Position numbers and translations under genes: made by a program | Shown: positions 1 to 12,820 of the stretch, in pieces | Numbering within the stretch: position 1 is the first letter of the stretch | Layout: every line of letters begins with the position of its first letter | From: Ifrita kowaldi | Taxonomy: Eukaryota > Chordata > Aves > Passeriformes > Cinclosomatidae | Length of the DNA: 64,000 bases | Direction of reading: 5' to 3' | Assembly: GCA_013398055.1 (NCBI GenBank) | Contig: VZRS01012501.1 | Span: 1 to 64,000 of the forward strand | The notes under the pieces: generated by a model | Seen by the model: the letters and a program-made list of their open reading frames with translations, nothing else | Told to the model about the DNA's origin: nothing | Databases searched by the model: none

Positions 1-690
1 CCTCCAGAAGTCCAGTGTGGAAGCTTTATTGATGCCCTTCCTTGTTTCAGCAAATATTGAACACTTTATAATTTCATGATCACTGTGCCCTAGACAGCCT
101 CCAACCACCACATCTCCCACCAGTCCATCTCTGCTTGCAAACAGCAGGTCTGGTGTAGTCCCTGCCCTGGTAGGCTCACTCACTAGCTGTGACAAGAAGT
201 TGTCCTACACACACTCTAAGAACCTCCTGGACTGCCTCTTCTCTGCTGTGTTGAGTTCCCAGCGGATGTCTGGTAGGTTAAAGTCACCTGCAAGAACAAG
301 GGCTGGTGATCTTGGAACATCCTCCAGCTGCTTGTAGAATAATTCCTCCACCTTTTCATCCTGGCTGGGTGGTCCATAACAGATTCCCATCAGCCTGGTT
401 GGCCTTCCCCCTGATTCTTACCCATAGGCACTCGACTTTATCATCATTAGTTTCAATTTCCATGGCATCAAGAGTCTCCCTAAAATAAAGAGCCACCCCT
501 CCACCTCTTCTCCCTCTCCTGTCTCTTCTGAAAAGCTTGTAGCCATCCATCGCAGCACTCCAGTTATGCGAGTTGTCCCACCACATTTCCACGATGGTGA
601 CTACAGCACAGCTTTGCTGCTGTACCATGGCTGCCAGCTACTCTTGTTTGTAACCCATGCTGCGCGCATTAGTGTACATGCACTTCAGCT
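1..690 (-). pseudogene. Decayed CR1 ORF2, endonuclease (APE-like) domain
   Basis: The CR1 ORF2 protein normally carries an N-terminal apurinic-type endonuclease that nicks target DNA, followed by reverse transcriptase; only the endonuclease part lies in the window. Visible landmarks on the minus strand are the N-terminal TNARSM block (about 650-675), the GDFNLPDI motif (about 268-291) with its catalytic Asp and Asn, and the C-terminal GHSDHE motif (about 74-93) with the catalytic Asp-His. Damage: a TAG replaces a Glu codon shortly after TNARSM, a one-base frameshift lies near 395-410 between the segments read at 356-628 and 205-390, and another TAG interrupts the frame at about 205-207, after which the same frame continues to the window edge. 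The catalytic motifs survive but the protein cannot be made. Confidence 0.85.
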
Positions 691-777
691 GGGCTGCTGA
701 TTTCTCCCCTGACTCTGGCTTACCACCCCTGGGCTTGTTTCTGGAGAGCCTAGCTGCATCCCCTTCCCCCTTCCAAC

Positions 778-927
778 CTAGTTTAAAGCCCTCTCAATAA
801 GTTCCGCCAATTCATGTGCTAGAATCCTTTTGCCCTTAACAGATAGATGGAGCCCATCTGGCTCCAGCAGGCCAGGTGCTGTGAAAGTTGCCCCATGTAC
901 ACAGTCATCTGCCTGCTCCACAAAAGT
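778..927 (-). pseudogene. C-terminal end of CR1 ORF1 (SGNH/GDSL esterase-like tail)
   Basis: This 49-codon open segment ends at the TAG at 778-780 and starts just after a TAG at 928-930. It contains DGLHLS (the DGLH codons lie at 847-858), followed by a basic helix and a closing LIERALN. DxxH near the C-terminus is the Asp-His part of the catalytic triad of SGNH hydrolases, and CR1-type ORF1 proteins are known to carry an esterase domain there. The upstream part of the domain, with the nucleophilic Ser block, is absent, so this is a truncated remnant. Its position directly upstream of the ORF2 segment supports the assignment. Confidence 0.7.
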
Positions 928-960
928 CTACATTCCAAGGTTACCTATGGAAAAAATGTG

Positions 961-3785
961 TATAAAGCTGACCCACAGGACAGAATATATATATATTTTA
1001 TTGCCCTGACAAGCTCTGTATTGAAGACAACAGGATAAGTACCAGAAATGGCAGAACCAACTCCTGTGCAGGATTTACAGACCACCAGCTGAGATTGTGG
1101 CAGAGCACAAGGTATTCATTCCAAAAACACAGGGAAGCTGCCTTTTCATTAGCTTTGGGGGGTAGAGTTCTGAGGCTGCTGCTACTAGTCAGAAGATTGA
1201 TCCTGGTTGGCTTCCACCCAGTGAAAACCTTTTATTGTATCTTTGCTATTACCAGAAACGAAATCAGTAAAAAGCATTTTAGGATCTATTTTTTTTTCTG
1301 ATCTGAGTGTCTTGGGGTTTAATTCTTAACTGCTGTGTGACCCTTGGTGTGGTCAAGTCAGCTTTACAAAAGATTTCATGTGGTAAAGAAAAAGAAAATA
1401 ATGTCTTTAGTGGTTCTCGGAGGGCTTGCAGAATTGAAAAACATTTGGACCACTTATTTCCCTGTTTATTTAACTTCCACGTGTATTTTTGAAAATTATT
1501 CCAACCATCCAACCATCTCTGTGAGTCTTAATACATCTCCCTAATGGTGAAAATCAGTCTGAAGGGCAAAAAAGGCACTATGTGGTCCAGGCTCAACTAC
1601 AACGTGAAGTTTGCCAGCTGGGATCAAGCTGGCACAAAGGCTGTGGTCGGGTGAGAACTCAGCTTCTCCTGTGGGGTACCTGAGGCTTTTTTGAACTTCT
1701 AGTCCCTAATAATTTTCCAAAATGGATCGACAATATCAGCAGAGCAGGTTTTCTTCCTAATTTTCATTATTTTTTCTTCCCTTGTCCTTCAGAAATTAGC
1801 TTCTTAGCTGGTATTTCAGGACATCTGTATCTGATTCCAGAAGGATTCAGAATGATTGGAAAACACTGAAATGAAGAATGAAACATTATTTTAATGAAAA
1901 AGAAGACTCTTGGGTAGAAGTTAGAGTCTTATTGTATTTTTTCATTAATCTGAACCAAGATTCTTCCAGCCTTAGATCTCAACCAACATCTTTATACTAA
2001 CCAGGAAACCTGTCCCGGTAGATCCCCGCTTTAGCAATGCTTCTTACCTAAAGTCTGTCTGAAGTGGAGGAAAAATGAGTGCATCTGTTTGGGTTTCTTT
2101 TTTCCCAGTCCTTTTTGTTTTGTTCTTTTTGTTTACACAGGCCAATGACAAATTTAAGGGATAAACCAAAGGCCTTGCTGGAACAGCTGTAAACTCCAAG
2201 CAGGAAGTCATTCAAAGCCTCCAAAAGCTGGCTGTGCAATGCCGGAGGAGTTAATGACGAAGAACCAAATCCTCAGTTGGAGCAGACTGACAGAGTTGAG
2301 TTGAAATCCGTGAGTTTTACTGATTTACAGCAGTTCAGAATGTGGCCTGAAGTGTCTCATTATTCCGCTTTGTTTGCATTTGGAAGTGATCTCTGCTGGT
2401 TTCTTAATGGTTTTGTCTCCTATTGATGTATTTGTGGGATGCCAGGAGCCAAGCAGGTCTCCAGCAAGCACAGATGGTGGAGCATGGAAAAGCACTCGCT
2501 CGGTTTCCTGGGAAAAGCTTTTTCTAACAATTTCAGAATAGCACTGAGGCTATTCCTATCCCTGCAAAGGTTTCTGTGGGCTGACAGCTGGTGCTGCCAG
2601 AAGATCAAGGATATGAGGTTCCTCCGTGCTCTTCTAAACTTGAGGCAGTTTAATTTTGGAGCGGCTCAAAGATAAACCTGTGTTATAGAGGATATTTAGA
2701 CTGCCCTTCTGACACTACCGAGAGTCAAGTGCTGGAAAAAATAGCCCAGGAAGGTTGTGGAATCATGGGAGTTTGAAGGCCAGATTGGGGAACACCCTTT
2801 GGGTGCTGCACTATCAGGGCTCAGCCTCCTTTGGACAAGTTAGATTGACTTGAAACACCAGTGTTCCTTTGTGGCATTACAATTCCTAAAATTAAAATTA
2901 ACCCAGCTTGAAAGATTTCTAAATTTACCAAGAGAAAGAGGGAATAAGCAATGAGCTCTACATTTACTCTCGAGCAGAGGCAGAGCTTTATCAGTCAGCC
3001 AAACCAAGAGTCTTTCTTCTGCTGACCACATCACCCGGTGTTTCCAGCAGCACCTGGATCTCCTCCAGTCTTCTAAGGGCAGAGAATATTTTCTTTAAAC
3101 TTAATATGAAGGGGTTTTAGAGAAGGACACATGAGCATTCATCTCTGTTTTTGCCTGAAAATGAGAGAGTTAAAAATTGGAGGAAACAACCTTGTTGCAA
3201 TTAAGCACAGGCAAAATTGCCCACAGTTATTTGCAGCTACTGAACTGGAGGCGACTGTCTGAAAGCAAGGCTATCAGAGGGAGCAGCTACTTCCAGTTAC
3301 ATCCTACTGGAGGGGACTCTTAAGCTGCCAAGATTCATGGAGGAAAGCCATTAAAAAAAAATCATGACAAACTTCTCCCTCTGGAAAGAAAAATAGAAAA
3401 AACCCCACAAAAATTGCTTTATTAAAGTCTAAACATTCCTTGGAAATGTGCCAAGTGTACAAATATTTCCATAAGGAAGATTTATGTGATCCAAAGACAA
3501 ATTTTAAAAAGCAGGAGAGGAAGAGAGACAAACAAACAAGCAAACAAAGTGACAGAGGCTGATTTAGAAAACATATGGTTGTGGAATAGACCTGGGATGA
3601 GGAGAACAAGGCTGAATCTCCAGAGCCCAGAGAAGGAATCTGAAAATGAGGATCCCTCACCCAAAACAACTCTGGGCAATGCTGAACGATGTCAGCTTTG
3701 CTCCAGATTGGATCAAAAATGTAAACATACTCTGCATTTCATACTTCCCTCCTAGCCAGGTAAAAGGATCTGTTCGCTCTGTCTG
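961..3785. other. Unique non-coding sequence
   Basis: I see no recognisable exon, RNA gene or mobile element here. The open frames are short (up to 121 codons), lack splice context and show no family resemblance. A short AT dinucleotide run lies near 985-999 and an A-run near 3353-3361. Confidence 0.5.
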
Positions 3786-3843
3786 TTAATTGGATTAGAT
3801 GATCTCAGAGGTCTTTTCCAATCTAAATAATTCTATGATTCTG
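3786..3843 (+). mobile_element. CR1 3' tail, short
   Basis: The sequence shows the conserved CR1 3' end: a GGATTAGATGATCT block, then TTCCAATCTAAA and the terminal octamer-like TTCTATGATTCTG. Only about 58 bp survive, as is usual for strongly 5'-truncated avian CR1 copies. Confidence 0.9.
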
Positions 3844-6800
3844 CTCTTAGCACTTCTCATACCCTGTTTTCCAGGTAGGGCAGCACCTCAGTCTGTGTTA
3901 TTCACTGTGTCTAGGGTGTCACAGCCCAGTTGTCAGAGAGCTAGAAGGGATTATCATGACCTCAGGCACCTCCCTTAACATGTAGATGACCAGAGGTACC
4001 CAAATATCCTCCCTCCTCCAGGAGAAAAGGTGGACCAAGTGCCTTGCTGAAGCCTTTAGGATTTAAAATCTGTCAAATCAAGAGAGTGACTAGCCAAGAT
4101 GTAGCACCTGGATGCAGAAAAAAGGGCATGCACCTGTAAAAAACCAGCAATTTTTAATTTTGATTTTTTTAAAAAATTATTTGCTAATTCAAGGAGGGCA
4201 GGAAGACAAAATTCCCAGGTTGTTATGTTGTGCAGTATAGCTGGAATTTGCTGTTTCTAGTCTGATTTGGTTCAGAGAGTTTTGATATCAAAAATAGGAT
4301 GTCTGCATGGTTATTTTGTAAAAGGTGATAGCAAGAAGGGTCGGAAGCAAGAAGACAACGGGGAGATAAAAGAGAAGTCATTGCAACAGATGGCTTTGTA
4401 CAACATGTTCTGAGTTTTTCCCCCGAATTTTTGGTTCACACTGCCCTTAACATTTAGATTTTCATCTGTTTGCTTCTTTTTGTGAGAGGAAAACTATGTT
4501 AGGTGTCTCATAAATGCTTACATGGAGATGTTTCCCATCTGCTTGCAGATGCACCATGCCTACTTTCTGCAGGGACCTGGCACTTCTCAGCTTTTAAATG
4601 AAACTGAACCCACTCCATTTGCTGGATGGGCACAATCCAAGGAGCAAAAATGAACATTTCTCAGTGCTGATGATTCTGTTACAGTGCACTGAGCTCTGAA
4701 AATATCTCCAAACATCCGCTGCAGGTCTCTCTCTTGAGGAGGGACCCCTTCAATTAAGGCCAAGAATTAAGACAGACAAAGCCATTCAAGACACACACTC
4801 TCATTTCTGCTTCGTGCATAAAGAGAATTATGACTTCCATTTTCTTGGCCACCTTCCAACTAACTCTCCTCCTTCACTGTGTGATGTATCCACCTCCTTC
4901 TGGTCATGCAGCACCACGGAACTTCTCCATGCACTGTTCAGTGTGAGCCACCTCCATCCTGGGGTGGTTTCACTCCAGCAGTGGGTGGGCAGCCCCTGTT
5001 TGCTGCGTTCCCTGGGACTCTGCTCTTTGCTGGGCAGGGTTAGTCAGTGCTTTTGGCATACTCTGAGGTGCTCAGATGTGGAGGGCTCTGCTCTACCCTC
5101 TTCTCCACAGGCAACCCAGCCAAAATCCAGCAGTGCCATCCAAACTCTCCAAACCTTCCCAGTTTGCTGCTTGCACAGATCTCATCTGTCTCCTTCTCTT
5201 TGGATTCGCCTGCCTCGGAGAGGTTTGTGCATTTTGCAGACAGCGTGGGGGCGGAGGGCGGGGGTGGCAGGGAAGATGAAGAACTTGGTGATATACTGAG
5301 TATATAGAACAGTGTATAATGTACTGAGTGATGCAACAGCCAGAGAACTAAGTGGATGCTGCTGCCTTGTGATTTAATGCTTGCAAATGGCTTATCTTCT
5401 TCTGAAATACTGTTAATTTAATAGACAAACATCCCAGGATAAAGGCTCACCAGAGACGCAGCAGATGGGATAAACATCGAGAGATTAAAGACCTGTGGGC
5501 AAAGTGTATAATTCTGTTATTAAAATCCCAAAGTGCTCCCTTAAAATTAGACCCTAGTAGAGGAAGAGGAGTGGAAAAACCTATGCTTAAAAGGGGGAGT
5601 GATTGTGTTGAGCACTTCAGAATCATTTGCTAAGCAAAGTTAAAAAGGATAATAGCATGGAGCTTGGTCTTCTGCTTGTTTTCCTCCTGCTGTCCCTAAC
5701 TATCAAAGTGGTATCAAAGAAACCTACTTATTAGCCATGTGTTGAGAATATTTTCCAGAGGCAGCCAGAAAGCTATCAGTGACAGCATTTCTATGACCTC
5801 CTAATTGTGCCCCACACAATGTGTGGCTGTTAGGCCCAGGAGGCAGCTGCATTTGCAAAGTGAGTCCCAAGTCATTATTCCCCAGCTCAGGAGCGAGCCG
5901 GGCATGTGAATGGTGCCTGTTAGGGCTCATTTTTGCAGTGATTGCAGCCGGGATCAGGCACACAGCACACTCACTGCTGCCCAGGCTCTGGCACAGCCTG
6001 TACCACTCTGTGCTGTGCTTTGAGACCACCAAACAGGACAGCCAGTGGAAGCTGAGTCCTAGGGATCCCAATCCTCTGGAAAAACCCAATATGAACAAGT
6101 CCAGCCCTTAATTTGATGTACAACATCAACTGGTTTCACCAGATTCCCTAAACAATAATCCAAAGTGGTTGGCTTGGGCTTCCCTAGCATTGAACTGTCT
6201 CTCTGAACGATTCCTGTGACCCCAGAGCATCTTTGCTGATGGGCAGGTGATGGAGACAGTGAGTTTGGTTTTCCTGGATGAGATAAGGTGCTGATCTGAG
6301 AGAGGGGAAACGCTCAAGTAACTGCAATGACATCCAGGAGGTGTTAGAGGAGGAGCATTGCAAAGCAAGAGAGGTCTTGTCACATCACCTAAAGGGACAT
6401 TGCTGCTGTTGGCAACCAAGGCACAGAGCCTGGGGGGAACATGAGCATTGGGGAACCAAAGACGAAGGCAAGGAGAGCCGCAGCACCTGGTCTGCTTTCT
6501 GCCTGAGGGCCAGGGGTTCTGAATGCTGCCCTTGGAGGAGCATCGCTGGGGCCGTCCTGTGGGTACAGGAGGCCAGTAATTAATGAAGATTTAGTTGTTT
6601 GTTGTTCTGGTCAGTAGAACTGGGTACAGGAGAGCTTTTTGACTGGAAGTTTCTCTGGATACAGCTGCTGATTAGCTGGGCCTTTCACTCTGGAGGAATT
6701 GTTAATGCTGTGGTTAAAATTTGGAATTTGTCTTTCAGCACATACTCCAGGTTTTGAACATTTTTTCCCCAAAACTCCAACATTTCCCCATGACTTATGA

Positions 6801-9800
6801 TGTGAAAATTCTGAAGAAAATAGCATTTTATGAACCTCCAACAGTCTTCCCACAACACACACACTTGTTTTTTTTTGTTGTTTAGTTTTGGCTTTTTTGT
6901 GTATGAGCATTATAATAAGAAGAAAATTCTATAAGACTGAAAGAAATCAAATACCCTATTATCACAAACTAAATGGCTGCCTTCAACTGCAATTTTACTT
7001 AAATTAGTGTTTGTTACTGTAGTACATTTTGATTTTAAGAAATGGATGTTTTCCAGTGGGAGAATATCCCATCAAGATGCCAGCTACTTCTGTGCTCCAT
7101 GGAAATGAAGCTTGCTTTCCATGCATAGGTATCCTGTGTTTGAATCCCTGGGTGTGCAATTACTTAGGAGGTCCAACAGAATCAGCTTCTTCATGAAACT
7201 TGTGAGAACTTAATATTTTTGAGGCTGTTAATCTTTATATCACATTTGATTACAAGAGGTCAATCAGTACAAAAGTTTTTGCATAGGACTGTGTGGTAGA
7301 GTAGATGGATAAAGGAATTCTCATTACTTTGTACATTCAAAGAACATGATTTTGTTAGGAAATCAGGCCGATAGTGCACCTTTTAAAGGTTAATTTGGCT
7401 TTCACTCCACTCAGGATGAGTTTCATGCAAGGACGTTGTGCCAGGATGTTATGCAAGACACAACCAGAGCAGGAATCCCTCCAGAAATATCTTTTGGAGC
7501 TGCATTAGGAAGAGAACCCCCAGATTAACACTTGCCAGTGACAGATTACTCCGAAATCAACTGATCATGACAAAATGCACTTTACTCTGTATTAGTCGCA
7601 TACCATTGATAGCAATATTAGAGTCCATAAACATGCTTTTAATAGTCAAATATTCTGTAATGTATGCTGAGTCTCCCAGTAAATGGAAATTAAATGGACA
7701 ATTTAGTGTATCATCTCCATGCATAGGCTCAGAAGCATTTCTCCAGCAGATAAACACTGACAGCAAAGCTGTTGTTCCACAGAAAACTACAGCTGCCAGA
7801 TGTTAAAGGTTTTGGCATTTGAATGTCTTGTCCCGAAGAAAAAGGTTGACATTTGCTGTTGTACTGGCATGTATTCTGGGGTGAGAAAAAAGGAATTCCA
7901 AATCTATTCTGAAGGCAAGAAGGGCTGGTGGGTAAAGGAGAGGACATGAAAGACCTAAGGATCCCTGTTTCCAGGTCTGGTTTTGGTCAGTGGAATGGTT
8001 CATCTGATCTTTTTTCTGTTATCCTTGTCTTCTGTGCAGCACATTACACACTTCTGTATCTGCAGGATGCACCAGCAGCTCATTCAGGTACCAGCCCTGA
8101 TATTAAAACCAAGTTCCAGCATGGGGAAAAACAATTTATTTAACTTTTCTTGGCATGACTCTGTCCATTAGTAGTTGTATGACCCTCCCTCACCTCAGGA
8201 GAGAAGGTTTCTGTGTGTTTGCTCTTATAACTTGTACCGGTCCTGCAAAGAGACACAATAATAAAAAGTATTAAATTGACTTGGCATGCAAGACAGAGCA
8301 CCTGTTAGCTCTCTGGTACCACACTACATTTGCAGAGGAGGTTGTTAAGAAAACAAATTTCTTTTTTGTATTGTAGACTGAACGAACTTAAACTGGAGTC
8401 CTTGAACAGAGTCACTGAATCTCATTGTTCTTTTTTGTTTGAAGACCAAGAAAAAAGACTCTCTTCTCAAGAAAATTTTTAAATACAGGGAACTCCCTGC
8501 AATTCTGAAGTTCTCTCAGGTTCCAGCATCTTGCAAAAATGCTGTTAAATTCACATAATCATACAGTGTTGTAGATACAGGTCTTGGTGTTCCTGTTCTC
8601 ATTGATATAAATCAGGGGAAAAAATTCTAGGTGGGGAAGGAAATGAAAAACAGATCCAGAAAACAGTACCTAGAATGTCCTTGGACAGACTGCATTCACA
8701 TCAGGATTCCTGCTCCTGGAGTGGTTGGAATGGACATTTAAAACGAAACCAGATTAAGGACCTTTGGCAGGTTTCCCATATTAATTGAATTTCAGTTCCC
8801 AGTCCCTTCCTTTCTATCTGTGCTGTGATGTAAGTGTGTTATCAAAGCTAGAGCTTCCAGTGGGAAAAAATCTGCAAAAGAATTCCTGCAGACACAGTGA
8901 GCAAGGCATTCTCCTGTGGGGAGAATATTTACAACCCCAAATCAAAATAACTGACTTGAACCATAAAACTCCCCAACTCAAGATTCACCTTCAACCCTAC
9001 AAATGCTAAAGGTGGCACATGACGCATTTCCCACTCTCTGACTTTCAGAAAATCCATTTAAGATTCTTTGAATAAATTTCCAAAGAGAGGGCACAGGAGC
9101 AACCATTAACTCCTTGTGCACTCTGGTGGCCCCTGCACAGGAGCCAGCCTTACCCCAGGTCTTATCAGAGCAGATGATTAAATCCTTCTGATAACCTGGT
9201 CTGAAATAAACTCACAAGAGTCTTCCCTCTGTTTGCTCAGACTCTTTTACACAAATCCTCAGTTTATCCATAAAATCACAATGATGAGCTGGAGGTAAAA
9301 AAAAAAAAACTGAATTTTTTTGCCTCCCATCTTAATATTTCAGTTTGTCCCTCTGCACAGACTTGCCTTCACGCAGACAAGCCATAAATCTGGCCTGTCA
9401 CTGTTATGATTATTAGTGGTTAGACCTGATGAATATGTGGCAAGCGCTCTTTTGACATTAAATACATTTGCCAATTTTCCTCCTCCAAACTCCACCCGTT
9501 AATGCTTCATCCAATATGAATCAATATTGGTTTAATAATTAACATGTTTAAACATTTTTTAATGTATATTTCATGATGAGAAGATCTATGTTTATTTTAT
9601 GATGATAAAATATTTAGAGCCCAGGGAATTTTACTGTGCTGTCATCACAGCATTCATTGGGCCCTTTTCACTCTGCCTGAGGCAGCATCTCTGTCTCCCC
9701 TCAGCACAGCCCAGGCTGAAATGGTTCCAGCTCCTTTTGCAGAAGGGCTGTTTATGGGGTCTGAAGATATCTGAAATATGTGATGGGGCTTGAAGGGAAG

Positions 9801-12693
9801 GACAGCAGCATGGTTGGAGGGACAGTGCCCACTGTCAGCTCCAAACAGCCACGGAAGCGGATGGGAATCTGACCTGGAGAGACTTGGAATATATTCAGCT
9901 TCAAAAGCAGTTCAGATTCCTGGAAAACATGCACAAAAATGAGGAAGGAAAAAGAGAGACTCAGCCTGGCAGTGGAAGGCTTTAAAGAGCCCATGGTGCA
10001 CGCTGCATAAGTGGGGGCTCACTCTTCCTCTTGAAGGCAGAGAGTTTGACTTCCCAGGGCTGTTTCTGTACTGGGAAAAGCAATGTTAAAACAAGTCCCC
10101 TGGAGTGGGAAGGTTTGGTGGGAGTGAAAAACGTCCCTGCATAAGTGAAGGTGTTTTTCTTCAGTGCTTGTGGAGCATGCAGAGGGTCTTGGCAGCCTGA
10201 CAGAGAAGAAAAACACCTGTAGAGTGGAAAAAGGCTTAAGAAACAGAGATTTGGGGATTTTGGTTGGCCTAGGAGGTGTCTGGCTCCTCAGATCCTACAG
10301 GACCTCACCACCACCTCACTTTGCAGAGGATAAATGCAAAGAGCACAGGCTGCAGATTCACGCCAGTGGCATCCAGGGGATGCTTTGACTTTTGCACTGA
10401 CTCTTACACGAGGGTGAATTCTGTTCCAGCTTCCCAGGATCACCAGGGAATCAGAGATAATGAAGAAACAGGCTCTGAATTCACTAAAATCCAGGTGAAG
10501 GTTTCCTGTGAGACTGTGATTAATGTGATAAGGATGATTATGTTTATTTCCGTGTATTTGTTCAGAATTATTTGACTGGTCACGGTCCAGTGGCTCCTGA
10601 TGTTCCACTCCTGGGCAGCAGAACAAACACCTTGTAGTGCATCTGATCAGATCACATACAGTACTCTCGCAGATGGGCTGGAGCAGTGCTGCAAACAGGG
10701 CTGCTGATTGCAGGAAAACACTCTCCTTGCAAGATTTTCTGTGGAACATGTTTATTCCAGAAATGGATTTAAAAAAGGGAAGAAAAAAGGTAAAAAAAGA
10801 AGAATGTATCAAAATCGTGATGTCTCCTGGGAAGAGATTTCCCTGTCAAGGTGTGTTTGCTTGATAGCACATCCAAAAAATAGAAATGTAATGTGGTTTC
10901 ACACTTAACTTTTTGAACTCATGTAAACTTCTGGCATTCACAAAAAAAGTAGAGTTTTACAGCTTAACCATGCATTTTGTGAAACTGTTAGATGCTTCAT
11001 GGAAGAAAAAAAATCCATCAAGGGCATTAAACTGGAAGATAACACCTCTGACTCTGGCAGTCCCTGAGCTGCTGAGCAGCAGAGGCTGAGAAAGACAGGG
11101 AGAGAAATAGTGCCACGTGCTCACCCTGTTTGCACAGCTTTTCCTAGTGGCAATTTTTTGGCCATTGAACTTCTAATTCTGGATTAGATGGACTTTTCCT
11201 TTCATCTGGCAAAACTTCTTTTATTCTTATGAAATGAAACATGAAACAGAGCTGGGGAAAGGCCAGCTGGGGTGTTGCTCCCTAAAATTATCCTGTTGTT
11301 TGATTTGAGCTTAAGAACCTTTCTGAAAAAGAGGGAGGAGAAGATGAATGCTTGCACATCCTGTTTGACATCAGAGAACTTCCTGTGAGATTTGCAAAAT
11401 AAATACATTTAAAAGATGAAAAAAAATTAGAATACCACCCAAAATCCCTAACAGTTTTCAAATGTCTTATTTAACTTCATTGTGATTATTTTCCACAGCT
11501 CTGGTTAGGAGTAGCAATTACATTAATCCTTCTCCACCAGGTTGTTAATCCTAGTAAAGCAACCTGTTGCTTGGAAGATTGTATGTTGTTAAGGATCTCC
11601 CTGAGAACATTTATTCATGCTTGGGGAGTGCATTCCTAATGCACACACGCACTGTTCATTTAGGCTGAAACGCACCCCTAGGAAGGGGGGCTGTGCTCAA
11701 ACCAAGGTATCACTTAATTCACACTTAAACCCTTCAAATCAGAAGATAAAATGAAATCCAATGGAAAACTCCACTTGTGTGGTTTGGAGACCTCAGTGGA
11801 GAAATCAGTGGGGCTTTGGGAGAGAAAGTGAAGATCACTGAAATTAAAATCACTTCCTCTGAATATGATGAATCAGAGCCAGTGTGAGAGGGGCAAGACA
11901 GAAGAAGCTCTCATAGTTATATGAGCTGGGATATTTATGCTCCAGACCTGAGTGCACAGCGTAAATCGGATGCGACAAGTAAATTGCACCCAATGAGCAG
12001 TGAAAGCAAGCAGTAGCATCCATGCAGAATCTCAATTTACACTGCAGCTGGGGTCTGGAGGAGCTGCACTGAGAGAGCAGGGCTCTGAACCACAATCTGC
12101 TTTTTCTTCACTCTTTTTTTTCTTCCAGTTACAGTGGATGTGCTCCAGTGGGAGCAGCAGCACAGCACTATGAGCTGTGAACCACTCACCCAGGGCCTGC
12201 AAATCCATGTCCCACATCTGAGGCTGGCTTCCATGCTGTGCTAATAGCCTAGGAAAGATTTACATGGGCCTTGTACTCTGACATGGATTGCTGTCATTTC
12301 CATGTTAATACTCTGCTGTTCAGCAGCCAGTAACCTTTGTCCTTGTGAAATGCTCCCGTGGCTTTGTCACAGCAGAGTGGCTCGGGCCGAGCCAAGCAGA
12401 ATCACTGCCCAGTGCAAATGGCGATCTTTTCCCTGGCTTTTCCTTTTTAACCTTTTGGCAAAAAAAAAATCCAAGTTTGGCTGTTCTGAGCCTGTCTAAA
12501 ACTCTTCATATGTGGCTGCGTCCCTGCCCCTTGCAGACCTTTCCAGCACCTCCTTCCCAAGAGACGTGTGCCCTGCTGCTACCAGGGCACTCCTGCCCTA
12601 CCTGCCATGGATGAGGGATTCTCTGGGGATGAAGCCAGGAATGGGCTCATGGGGAGGAGGGCAAACTCAGTGGGATGGTCTGTCTGCACACTA
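3844..12693. other. Unique non-coding sequence
   Basis: About 8.8 kb without a recognisable gene or repeat. The longest open frames (161 codons at 4814-5299 on plus, 174 codons at 10288-10812 on minus) have low-complexity or arbitrary composition and no recognisable domain. An A-run lies near 9297-9309. The AT-rich stretch around 9400-9560, rich in TAAT cores, resembles a conserved regulatory element but this cannot be proved from one sequence. Confidence 0.5.
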
Positions 12694-12820
12694 AGGATGG
12701 GATTTGAGCAACCTGGCCCAGTGGAAGGTGCCCCTGCCCCTGGCAGGGGGGTTGGAATGAGATGATCTTTAAGGTCCCTTCCAACCCAAGCCATTGTGTG
12801 ATTCTGTGGTTCTGTGATTC
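12694..12820 (+). mobile_element. CR1 3' tail
   Basis: A classic avian CR1 3' end: a GGATGGGATTTGAGCAACC block, GGAAGGTGCCCCTGCCC, GATGATCTTTAAGGTCCC, TTCCAACCCA and three degenerate copies of the terminal octamer (TGTGATTCTG type). It is well preserved, so relatively recent for CR1. Confidence 0.95.

Larger units (their letters stand above)
1..960 (-). mobile_element. CR1 LINE fragment, ORF1/ORF2 junction
   Basis: On the minus strand this reads, in order, as the last part of CR1 ORF1, a short spacer, and the start of CR1 ORF2 with its endonuclease domain; it continues off the left edge. Two domains in the order expected for CR1 make the call firm. The copy is dead: ORF2 carries in-frame TAG stops and a frameshift, and ORF1 is open only for its last 49 codons. 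The right (5') boundary is set at about 930-960, where similarity to CR1 coding sequence fades. It is the only copy in the window with protein-coding CR1 sequence; all others are 3' tails. Confidence 0.9.

Noticed and set aside
10288..10812. 174-codon minus-strand open frame
   Set aside because: No domain resemblance, and the plus strand overlaps it with several other chance frames.
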